IMG/VR virus record: IMGVR_UViG_3300027906_000138
Location: 1 to 25,734 of that record
Origin: a virus
Direction: 5' to 3' (one strand)
Length of the DNA stretch: 25,734 nt
The position numbers were made by a program, and so were the translations under genes. Below are positions 1 to 4,785 of the stretch, piece after piece. The notes beneath the pieces were generated by a model. That model was not told the DNA's origin and made no database searches. It saw nothing but the letters and a program-made list of their open reading frames with translations. The stretch's first letter is position 1, and each line of letters begins with the position of its first letter.

Positions 1-14
1 ATAATATTAAATAA

Positions 15-74
15 GTCTAACTGATGAGATTTTAATAATCGAAACTAACTAAGTTCGCTTAGTTAGTCTTAGAC
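15..74 (+). ncRNA. Type I hammerhead ribozyme, copy 1
   Basis: Full hammerhead core is visible. Stem I 5' strand GTCTAA (15-20), box CTGATGA (21-27), stem II GATT/AATC (28-31 with 37-40, loop TTAAT), GAAA (41-44), stem III of 9 bp (45-53 with 58-66) closed by a TTCG loop, cleavage triplet GTC (66-68), stem I 3' strand TTAGAC (69-74). The open end lies in stem I, so this is type I. Predicted scission follows C68, 37 nt before the start codon of the next gene. Three further copies with compensatory stem changes follow downstream. The fold was made by eye; the core is complete. Confidence 0.9.
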
Positions 75-86
75 AATCAAGTCTAA
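69..86 (+). promoter_or_regulatory. Post-cleavage 5' hairpin, unit 1
   Basis: TTAGAC (69-74), loop AATCAA, GTCTAA (81-86) form a 6-bp hairpin. It uses the same TTAGAC strand as ribozyme stem I, so it is mutually exclusive with the uncleaved fold. After cleavage it would begin exactly at the new 5' end and stop 6 nt before the AAAGGA ribosome binding site. The inferred role is to make cleavage irreversible and protect the 5' end of the mRNA. Confidence 0.7.
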
Positions 87-105
87 TTAATGAAAGGAAA
101 ATATT

Positions 106-255
106 ATGACTACAACAACAATAGCAACAATTATTATAATTGCTTTAGTTTTCGGCGTTGTTTCTGGACTAGCTTATTGGTTAGCAGGACCAACTTTAGA
201 GGACTTTGATAAAAAAGCTGAGTTTTATAACTCACTTACAAGGGAGGATTTCTAA
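106..255 (+). CDS. Small single-pass membrane protein (49 aa)
   Basis: ATG at 106 lies 7 nt after an AAAGGA ribosome binding site, the same leader as the next ribozyme-headed genes. The protein has a Thr-rich N terminus, one hydrophobic segment (about residues 6-27, rich in Ile, Val, Ala and Leu) and a short charged C-terminal tail (about residues 31-49), typical of a small single-pass inner-membrane protein. It is the first gene of the first hammerhead-released unit, and its stop is followed directly by the next gene (ATG at 257). No family recognised. Small phage membrane proteins of this type often act in superinfection exclusion or lysis control, but nothing here specifies that. Confidence 0.7.
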   Translation: MTTTTIATIIIIALVFGVVSGLAYWLAGPTLEDFDKKAEFYNSLTREDF

Positions 256-256
256 A

Positions 257-658
257 ATGGGAAATAGAGCAGTTATTACAATTAAAGATGATTACTTAAA
301 CAAAGAAGATTGGCCTTCAATTTATCTACATTGGAACGGCGGTTTAGATACAGTTCAACCAATGTTAGATGTCGCAAAGGAGTATAGGATTAGATGCGAG
401 TCGCAATATGGCACAGCCAGACTGGCTCAACTATTCGCCAATTATTTTGGCGGAACTCTAAGCGTTGGTGTCGGTCCATATAAAAGACAAGATGTGGACA
501 ACTACGACAACGGCGTCTATATAATAGGCGATAATTGGGAGATAGTTGAAAGGGAATACAATAGAAATCCTGAACAACAATACCATGATTATGATGAGAT
601 GGTTGAGTCTATTAAAAAGATAAATGACCCAATTTTTAAAGAAGAAAAGTCTAACTGA
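257..658 (+). CDS. Conserved phage hypothetical protein (GNRAVI / YLHWNGG type, 133 aa)
   Basis: ATG at 257 is chosen over an upstream in-frame ATG at 206 because the 206 start would overlap the preceding gene, while AGGGAGG sits 9 nt upstream of 257. The N terminus GNRAVI and the IYLHWNGG motif (about residues 22-29), followed by a GVYII strand, match a recurrent but functionally uncharacterised phage/plasmid family as I remember it. It shares the first ribozyme-released unit with the 49-aa membrane protein. Its last codons (AAG TCT AAC TGA) double as the stem I strand and the first bases of the core of hammerhead 2, so the stop codon lies inside the CTGACGA box. Function unknown. Confidence 0.8.
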   Translation: MGNRAVITIKDDYLNKEDWPSIYLHWNGGLDTVQPMLDVAKEYRIRCESQYGTARLAQLFANYFGGTLSVGVGPYKRQDVDNYDNGVYIIGDNWEIVEREYNRNPEQQYHDYDEMVESIKKINDPIFKEEKSN

Positions 659-709
659 CGAGGATTAAATATCCGAAACTAAGCTAATTAAGTTAGCTTA
701 GTCTTAGAC
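649..709 (+). ncRNA. Type I hammerhead ribozyme, copy 2
   Basis: Stem I GTCTAA (649-654)/TTAGAC (704-709), core CTGACGA (655-661), stem II GGAT/ATCC (662-665 with 671-674, loop TAAAT), GAAA (675-678), 9-bp stem III (679-687 with 693-701, loop TTAAG), triplet GTC (701-703). Predicted cleavage follows C703. Compared with copy 1, stem II changes from GATT/AATC to GGAT/ATCC with pairing kept, and stem III is re-sequenced but still fully paired. The 5' part overlaps the 3' end of the preceding coding sequence, including its TGA stop (656-658). Confidence 0.92.
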
Positions 710-721
710 AATCAAGTCTAA
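704..721 (+). promoter_or_regulatory. Post-cleavage 5' hairpin, unit 2
   Basis: TTAGAC (704-709), loop AATCAA and GTCTAA (716-721) repeat exactly the hairpin found after copy 1. It would be the first structure on the released mRNA for the 64-aa gene, a few nucleotides upstream of its AAAGGA site. It competes with ribozyme stem I for the same strand. Confidence 0.7.
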
Positions 722-740
722 CAACGAAAGGAAAAATATT

Positions 741-935
741 ATGAGCGCATTACAAAGAGAAATTATATCTCTAAAAAAAACAATTAAAGAAAATGAGGAA
801 ACTATTAAAAATGTAAGAAAGCAAGTTTTAATGAGAGAGGAGCAAATTGATATAATCCTTCAATTTGTTGAAGCTAAAGATTTATTTAAAATAAAAAAAG
901 CTATTGGAGAAATCAATGTTGATAACTGGCTTTAA
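741..935 (+). CDS. Small coiled-coil protein (64 aa)
   Basis: ATG at 741 follows an AAAGGA site (727-732) in the standard ribozyme-linked leader. Residues about 1-45 are highly charged (Lys/Glu-rich) with heptad-like spacing of Ile/Leu/Val, predicting a helical coiled coil, probably oligomeric. The C terminus is short and ends in DNWL. It is the only gene on the 308-nt RNA predicted to be released by hammerheads 2 and 3. No recognisable family or catalytic motif; a small regulatory or inhibitor protein is possible but unproven. Confidence 0.75.
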   Translation: MSALQREIISLKKTIKENEETIKNVRKQVLMREEQIDIILQFVEAKDLFKIKKAIGEINVDNWL

Positions 936-948
936 GATTAATAAAAAA

Positions 949-1017
949 GTCTAACTGACGAGGATTAAATATCCGAAACTTAGTTACTGAGCGACCGCAG
1001 GTAACTAAGTCTTAGAC
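949..1017 (+). ncRNA. Type I hammerhead ribozyme, copy 3 (extended stem III loop)
   Basis: Stem I GTCTAA (949-954)/TTAGAC (1012-1017), core CTGACGA (955-961), stem II GGAT/ATCC (962-974), GAAA (975-978), stem III 979-987 with 1001-1009 (9 bp), triplet GTC (1009-1011). Predicted cleavage follows C1011. Stem III has a sequence different from the other copies yet is fully paired, and its terminal loop is 12 nt and GC-rich (988-1000 region) instead of 4-5 nt. It lies 13 nt after the stop of the 64-aa gene. Confidence 0.9.
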
Positions 1018-1029
1018 AATCAAGTCTAA
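1012..1029 (+). promoter_or_regulatory. Post-cleavage 5' hairpin, unit 3
   Basis: TTAGAC (1012-1017), loop AATCAA, GTCTAA (1024-1029). This is the third exact copy of the hairpin that would form at the 5' end of the cleaved RNA. It ends a few bases upstream of the AAAGGA ribosome binding site for the gene starting at 1050. Confidence 0.7.
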
Positions 1030-1049
1030 TTAATTAAAGGAAAAATATT

Positions 1050-1316
1050 ATGGAATATATATTAACAATAACCAAAGGTGAAAGAGATGAAAGTTCAAAG
1101 TATTTTGAAGCTACATTAACCGAGGAAGGTAACAGTTCTAACGAAATTGATTTTTTTAGAAGTAAATCAGAAGAAGCTGTTGTGAAATTTATTAATAAAG
1201 TAACGGAAGAATATGGTTTTGAGTATCATAACCTTTACCCCAACGATTATATGCTTGAATATTTAAAAAAGTTTATTGATGGTGGAAATCAAATTTGGGC
1301 TATTTATTCAAGATAA
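1050..1316 (+). CDS. Hypothetical protein (88 aa)
   Basis: ATG at 1050 follows AAAGGA and the AATATT spacer shared by the ribozyme-headed genes. The 88-aa product is acidic in its middle and rich in aromatic residues toward the C terminus (FEYHNLYPNDYM, QIWAIYSR). The pattern suggests a small alpha/beta fold with an N-terminal strand (YILTITKG). No signal peptide, membrane segment or catalytic motif is visible and I recognise no family. It is the sole gene on the 367-nt RNA predicted between hammerheads 3 and 4. Its stop lies 8 nt upstream of hammerhead 4. Confidence 0.75.
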   Translation: MEYILTITKGERDESSKYFEATLTEEGNSSNEIDFFRSKSEEAVVKFINKVTEEYGFEYHNLYPNDYMLEYLKKFIDGGNQIWAIYSR

Positions 1317-1323
1317 TCAACAA

Positions 1324-1384
1324 GTCTAACTGAGGAGATTTTAATAATCGAAACTAAGCTAATTAAGTTAGCTTAGTCTTAGAC
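1324..1384 (+). ncRNA. Type I hammerhead ribozyme, copy 4 (no downstream hairpin)
   Basis: Stem I GTCTAA (1324-1329)/TTAGAC (1379-1384), core CTGAGGA (1330-1336; the variable N is G), stem II GATT/AATC (1337-1349), GAAA (1350-1353), stem III 1354-1362 with 1368-1376, triplet GTC (1376-1378). Predicted cleavage follows C1378. Unlike copies 1-3, the sequence after TTAGAC lacks a second GTCTAA, so the post-cleavage 5' hairpin is missing and the leader to the next ATG is longer (64 nt). The long remainder of the operon would begin here. Confidence 0.88.
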
Positions 1385-1442
1385 AACGAATTTGACAATT
1401 ACACGAATCAATAATATTTTACATACAGGAAAGGAAACTATT

Positions 1443-1670
1443 ATGACAAAAAAATTAATTAAAACCTATAAAGGTAAATTATCTGAGGTTTCAGCACAAA
1501 TAAAAGCTGAAGCTGAAGAATATAAGGAACAGGAATTCGCTAAAGAAAATCCTAGTTTTGTTAAACTTAATGACGCCATTGTTAGTCCAAATGAGTTACT
1601 GGACAGAATGGTTAAAATGGGCAATATAACTAAAGCTAGAGCCGAAGAACTTAAAAGAACTATTAAATGA
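1443..1670 (+). CDS. Small charged helical protein (75 aa)
   Basis: ATG at 1443 is preferred over an in-frame TTG at 1392 because GGAAAGGAAAC precedes it at the spacing used throughout this operon. The product is Lys/Glu-rich and predicted mainly helical (about residues 11-36, then a C-terminal helix from about residue 50 including the AKxRAEELKR segment), with no membrane segment. It is the first gene after hammerhead 4. A 22-codon ORF starts inside its stop codon (ATGA). Family and function not recognised. Confidence 0.7.
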   Translation: MTKKLIKTYKGKLSEVSAQIKAEAEEYKEQEFAKENPSFVKLNDAIVSPNELLDRMVKMGNITKARAEELKRTIK

Positions 1671-1735
1671 TTAAGATAATTAAATACGCAATACGCAATT
1701 TTTTATGCTTTCGTTTTATGTGGAAGAAGAAGTAG
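1667..1735 (+). CDS. Possible basic microprotein (22 aa)
   Basis: An ATG overlaps the preceding TGA (ATGA), a common arrangement in this genome, and opens a 22-codon frame coding a very basic, Ile/Phe-rich peptide ending in three lysines. It could be translated by coupling, or act only as a leader whose ribosomes reach the zinc-ribbon gene at 1705/1735. No independent ribosome binding site; low confidence. Confidence 0.3.
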   Translation: MIKIIKYAIRNFLCFRFMWKKK

Positions 1736-1875
1736 TGGGTATTTATCAACAACCAACAGACAAGTTTGAATGTTTTATGTGCAAGAAATTGCAAACTGAT
1801 TCATGCCCTATCTGTAATAAACAGACCAATGAATCTTGGAAAATAGCTTTAAGTATGGGAAAGGAAAAGAAATGA
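1705..1875 (+). CDS. Small zinc-ribbon protein (up to 56 aa)
   Basis: The frame encodes two CxxC pairs (CFMC and, 9 residues later, CPIC), the signature of a four-cysteine zinc ribbon, followed by a basic C terminus. The start is uncertain: ATG at 1705 has no clear ribosome binding site, while GTG at 1735 overlaps the stop of the upstream micro-ORF (TAGTG) and has GAAGAAG upstream, giving a 46-aa protein. The 3' end overlaps the next gene by ATGA. Zinc-ribbon microproteins in phages often bind nucleic acid or RNA polymerase, but no specific role can be assigned. Confidence 0.6.
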   Translation: MLSFYVEEEVVGIYQQPTDKFECFMCKKLQTDSCPICNKQTNESWKIALSMGKEKK

Positions 1876-2018
1876 AAAAAGAAAAACTGTTTAATTGGAA
1901 AGTTAAATTGCAGTTGATCTTTGTGGTATTAATGTTGCTGTTACTTAATGCAATAGCACCAAAGCCATTTGCAAAGCATGAGCAAGTTGAATGTATTAAT
2001 ATTGAGCAAAGACAATGA
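1872..2018 (+). CDS. Small membrane-anchored protein (48 aa)
   Basis: ATG at 1872 is chosen because it overlaps the preceding stop (ATGA) and has GGGAAAGGAAAAG directly upstream; an in-frame ATG at 1836 would extend the protein into the previous gene. A basic N terminus (KKEKLFNWKVK) precedes one hydrophobic helix (about residues 11-27, Leu-rich), then a short hydrophilic tail containing one Cys. Topology is probably N-in with the tail periplasmic, or an uncleaved signal anchor. It overlaps the DNA methyltransferase start by 4 nt. Function unknown. Confidence 0.65.
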   Translation: MKKEKLFNWKVKLQLIFVVLMLLLLNAIAPKPFAKHEQVECINIEQRQ

Positions 2019-2947
2019 ATTATCTTTCGATATGTAGTGGTATAGACGCCGTTACAGTTGCATGGAAACCTATGGGTTGGAAAGCATTAGGCGTTTCAGA
2101 AATAGACCCTTTTAGAAAAGCAGTATTAGATTATCATTATCCAGATATAAAAAATTTTGGAGATTTTACGGAGATAAAAAAAGATGACTTTAGAGAACCA
2201 ATTGACCTTCTTGTCGGAGGAACGCCCTGTGTCAGTTTCTCAATGGCAGGACTTAGAGAAGGAATTACAGAAGATAGAGGAAACCTCGCACTTGAGTTTA
2301 TTAAACTGGCTCAAAGACTTAGGCCGAAGTGGTTACTTTGGGAAAATGTTGCAGGAGTCTTGTCAAGTAATCGAGGACGGGACCTTGGTTCCTTTCTCGG
2401 AGCATTGGCTCAATGCGGGTATGGGTTCGCCTACAGGGTTTTGGACACTTCACTTATCAGAACACAACGATTTCCCAGAGGCATACCACAAAGACGACGG
2501 CGTATCTTCGTTGTCGGACATCATACAGACTGGAGAAAACCTATCAAAGTATTATTTAAAAGGGAATCTTTGTCGAAGAATGTTGCGCCTGGCAGAGGAA
2601 AACGAATACAAGTTTCCGAAACAGATAGAGGAGCAATTAATACAACTTTCGCAGTTAGATCAAGTTTTGGAGGAGGATTCTTACCAGAACGAGCTTATAC
2701 TTTAATGGCTTCTGAATTGCAATATGTTAGTTATACAGATTTTTTAGGCACACATTTAAGAAAAATGACTCCTGTAGAATATGAGAGATTACAGGGCTTT
2801 CCTGATAATTATACGCAAGTTCCTTATAAAGGTAAGCCAAAAGAAGAATGTTCAGATTTAAAAAGATACGAGGCCTGTGGTAGATCAATGTCTATAAATG
2901 TTATGGAATGGTTAGGTAAAAGAATAGAGGAAGTAGAAAATGAATAA
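2015..2947 (+). CDS. C5-cytosine DNA methyltransferase with variant motif X (candidate carboxymethyltransferase)
   Basis: A 310-aa member of the phage C5-cytosine methyltransferase family. Motif I is YLSICSGIDA (3-12), motif IV GGTPCVSFS (68-76) carries catalytic Cys72, motif VI is ENV (110-112), motif VIII QRRRR (159-163), and the C-terminal block YERLQGFPDNY is present. The enzyme flips cytosine in DNA and attacks C6 through Cys72. The odd point is motif X. Relatives have GNS, here it is GRS (289-291), so Arg290 replaces a near-invariant Asn next to the cofactor pocket. As I recall, an N374K change at the corresponding place in M.MpeI confers use of carboxy-SAM. The gene overlaps a CmoA-like gene by 8 nt. 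Methylation or carboxymethylation of cytosine is possible; the recognition site is unknown. Confidence 0.93.
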   Translation: MNYLSICSGIDAVTVAWKPMGWKALGVSEIDPFRKAVLDYHYPDIKNFGDFTEIKKDDFREPIDLLVGGTPCVSFSMAGLREGITEDRGNLALEFIKLAQRLRPKWLLWENVAGVLSSNRGRDLGSFLGALAQCGYGFAYRVLDTSLIRTQRFPRGIPQRRRRIFVVGHHTDWRKPIKVLFKRESLSKNVAPGRGKRIQVSETDRGAINTTFAVRSSFGGGFLPERAYTLMASELQYVSYTDFLGTHLRKMTPVEYERLQGFPDNYTQVPYKGKPKEECSDLKRYEACGRSMSINVMEWLGKRIEEVENE

Positions 2948-3587
2948 AGCTGATACATTTGATTTTGCAAAAGTAGGTGAGTTTGATAAGCATATTAACT
3001 TATCAATACCAAATTATACTTCTTTATGTAATATATTCTTAAATATAACAAAAGAATTTATGTCTGCTGAAACAAAAGTAGTTGATTTAGGGTGTTCGAC
3101 AGGTAAATTTTTATCTTCATTAGATAAAATAGAGGATTGTGAATATATAGGTATAGACACCTTAGATTTTGCTGACAGAAAACAGGATTTTAAATTTTTA
3201 CAAAAAGACGCTGAAACAATAAAAGACATTGATAGTTGTTCAGTTATTATAAGTATGTTCTTTCTCCAGTTCTTAGGTGAACCTAAAAGAAAAAGAATGT
3301 TAAAGTTAATAAAAGAAAAAGTTGAAAAAGGTTGCGTTCTTCTTATATCAGAAAAAGTTTTATTAGAAGATACAAGAATACAGACTGTTTTACATAAAAT
3401 GCACTTACAAGAAAAAAGAAAAGGTTTTAGCGATAAAGAAATACTTGATAAAGATTTAAGATTAGGAGTTACCATGTATTGCAAAACTCAGAATGAGTTA
3501 CTAGAAGAATTAAAAGAAATAGGAAATCCAACACAAGTCTGGCAAAGTTACGGATTTGTTGGTTATGTTGTAAAGAAAAGGAGATAA
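2940..3587 (+). CDS. CmoA-like SAM enzyme (carboxy-SAM synthase family)
   Basis: A 215-aa class I SAM-binding fold with motif I VVDLGCSTG (47-55). Similarity to E. coli CmoA as I recall it extends through the chain: SIPNY versus SVPGY, LQFL in both, ISEKVLLED versus LSEKFSFED, a matching HKMH/NMHH segment, GFSDKEI versus GYSELEI, and a similar W...GF C terminus. CmoA makes carboxy-S-adenosyl-L-methionine from SAM and prephenate, normally for CmoB tRNA modification; no CmoB is seen here. A caveat: CmoA Arg199, which contacts the carboxylate, aligns with Asp172, although Arg174 lies two residues on. It is translationally coupled to the C5 methyltransferase, suggesting cofactor supply. A plain methyltransferase is the alternative. 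Confidence 0.75.
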   Translation: MNKADTFDFAKVGEFDKHINLSIPNYTSLCNIFLNITKEFMSAETKVVDLGCSTGKFLSSLDKIEDCEYIGIDTLDFADRKQDFKFLQKDAETIKDIDSCSVIISMFFLQFLGEPKRKRMLKLIKEKVEKGCVLLISEKVLLEDTRIQTVLHKMHLQEKRKGFSDKEILDKDLRLGVTMYCKTQNELLEELKEIGNPTQVWQSYGFVGYVVKKRR

Positions 3588-3589
3588 CA

Positions 3590-4345
3590 ATGAGAGTAAT
3601 TAGTTATATAAGATTATCGTCTGAAACGCAGATAGATAATCAATCAGCAAACAATCAGAAAGAGGTAAACACTCTTGAGATCAACAAGCTGAAAGAGTCA
3701 AAAGATATTAGTCCACATACACAACCAGAGGTCATTGATGATTCAGGTATATCAGGTCTGTTAGAGTTTAAAGACAGAAAGTTTGGTAAAGAATTATTAA
3801 ACTTAAAAGAAGGAGATTATGTTTTTGCATCTAATATTGATAGACTCGCAAGAGATAATAGAATTTTTGAAAACTTTATTTATGACTGCAAGGTTAAAGG
3901 CGTTAATGTTATTGTGCCAAACACAGGCAACATAGCTAAAAGTAAAGTTGGTCTTGAAGCATCACTACACGCCGTTTTTGCTAAAGAATATGCTAGACGA
4001 GTTAAAGAGAATTGCAGAACTGGAACAAAAAGAAAAAGACAATTTGCTTATCACGACTTTCCAGCAGTAAAGAATGGTATGGGTGGTAAAGTTCCTTATG
4101 GTTACAGAAAAGAGGGTAAAGGCAAAGACGCAGATTTTATTAAATGCGTATGGTTAGATGATGCAGTTTCTTTAATAAAAAAATTAGCTAGTGAGGGTAA
4201 ATCTTTAAGAGTTATAGCACAATCAGTTACGGTCGCTTATTCTATGTATGAAGAAGCAGAAATTACGCATCAAACAGTTAATAAAATACTAACTGACTCA
4301 GCAGAATATGAAAAAAGTTTAGCAATCAATCAAGAGGTAATGTAA
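3590..4345 (+). CDS. Serine recombinase (resolvase/invertase catalytic domain)
   Basis: The N-terminal catalytic domain has YIRLSSETQ (6-14) with the probable nucleophile Ser10, DDSGISG (50-56) and the NIDRLAR segment (82-88) with the conserved DRLxR residues. A Recombinase-like region with KVPYGYR follows, then a helix-turn-helix-like stretch (KSLRVIAQSV...ITHQTVNKIL). At 251 aa it is longer than simple resolvases but far shorter than large serine integrases, so it may catalyse inversion or resolution or act as a compact integrase. ATG at 3590 has GGAG upstream. It follows the methyltransferase pair in the same operon. No recombination site is proven nearby; an inverted repeat at 4674-4734 is a weak candidate. 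Confidence 0.85.
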   Translation: MRVISYIRLSSETQIDNQSANNQKEVNTLEINKLKESKDISPHTQPEVIDDSGISGLLEFKDRKFGKELLNLKEGDYVFASNIDRLARDNRIFENFIYDCKVKGVNVIVPNTGNIAKSKVGLEASLHAVFAKEYARRVKENCRTGTKRKRQFAYHDFPAVKNGMGGKVPYGYRKEGKGKDADFIKCVWLDDAVSLIKKLASEGKSLRVIAQSVTVAYSMYEEAEITHQTVNKILTDSAEYEKSLAINQEVM

Positions 4346-4575
4346 TGAAACAAAAAGAACTACAAAAGCAAATTGAAAAAGATTTAGCGAAGCTAGGAAC
4401 TAAGTATAGAAGCATGGGCGATGAACAAGAATTGTTTTTTATGGCTTACACTTCTGAAACATTTTTAGTGAGTATGATTAAGAATGTTCCAGCTACACAA
4501 TCGCTAATTATTTTTGTTAATATACTAAAGAATATATTAACTAACTTAGTTGACACTTATGTTCCAAACAAGTAG
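4345..4575 (+). CDS. Hypothetical protein (76 aa)
   Basis: ATG overlaps the recombinase stop (TAATG), so translation is probably coupled. The 76-aa protein has a charged helical N terminus (Lys/Gln/Glu-rich, residues 1-20), then a mostly hydrophobic C-terminal half with alternating Ile/Leu/Val and Asn residues (about 41-70), likely amphipathic helices. No motif or family recognised. It is the last gene before the operon terminator at 4624. A recombinase accessory role is conceivable from position only. Confidence 0.6.
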   Translation: MKQKELQKQIEKDLAKLGTKYRSMGDEQELFFMAYTSETFLVSMIKNVPATQSLIIFVNILKNILTNLVDTYVPNK

Positions 4576-4623
4576 ATTGTTAGAGTAAATTCATAATATT
4601 TACACCTTTAATAAATGTTGACG

Positions 4624-4659
4624 AACAAGGGCAGTTTAATTACTGCTCTTGTTTTTTTT
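4624..4659 (+). terminator. Rho-independent terminator of the ribozyme/methyltransferase operon
   Basis: AACAAGGGCAG (4624-4634) pairs with CTGCTCTTGTT (4643-4653), 11 bp with one G-T wobble and an 8-nt loop, followed by an uninterrupted T run to 4659. It lies about 50 nt after the last plus-strand stop. No T run exists on the other strand, so it is directional. Confidence 0.92.
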
Positions 4660-4668
4660 ATGGGTAAG

Positions 4669-4734
4669 AAAAACTTAGCCAAGTCTTACGAGTGGAAGGA
4701 AAGGAAAGTTGAAATAACTATCTGCTTGGCTAAG
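4669..4734 (-). terminator. Long-loop inverted repeat, possible minus-strand terminator or structured RNA
   Basis: CTTAGCCAAG (4674-4683) and CTTGGCTAAG (4725-4734) are perfect 10-bp inverted repeats separated by 41 nt. Read on the minus strand, downstream of the terminase gene, the hairpin is followed by TTTTTC (complement of 4669-4673), as in a terminator, although the loop is unusually long. The loop contains a small GTT/AAC hairpin. It could alternatively be a non-coding RNA or a recombinase-binding site. The rest of 4576-4785 holds only the plus-strand terminator. Confidence 0.4.
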
Positions 4735-4785
4735 GAAAATAAAAGTTTTTTCTATATGTAGTGATTATTGTAAACTAAGAAACAA

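Noticed and set aside
45-66. Stem III hairpins read as rho-independent terminators
   Set aside because: No T run follows any of the four; each is followed by the GUC cleavage triplet and the stem I strand.
206-256. Upstream ATG extending the 133-aa protein by 17 residues
   Set aside because: It would overlap the 49-aa membrane gene, and a strong AGGGAGG site supports ATG 257.
1-1400. Regular repeats with spacing could be read as a CRISPR array
   Set aside because: Repeats are 60-70 nt, separated by full genes of unequal length, and carry a hammerhead core with varying but paired stems; there are no short spacers.
2184-2705. 173-aa open frame within the C5 methyltransferase
   Set aside because: It lies wholly inside a gene with all catalytic motifs in another frame and has no ribosome binding site or recognisable product.
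3014-3484. 156-aa open frame antisense to the CmoA-like gene
   Set aside because: It is a composition shadow (Ser/Phe/Leu-rich antisense of Lys/Glu-rich code); the sense gene has clear SAM-binding motifs.
2940-3587. CmoA-like gene as part of a complete tRNA cmo5U pathway
   Set aside because: No CmoB or TrhO/TrhP-like gene and no tRNA gene is visible in the window; coupling is to a DNA methyltransferase instead.
4674-4734. Attachment site (attP) for the serine recombinase
   Set aside because: Only position supports it; the inverted repeat is equally explained as a minus-strand terminator, and no core dinucleotide or host junction is visible.
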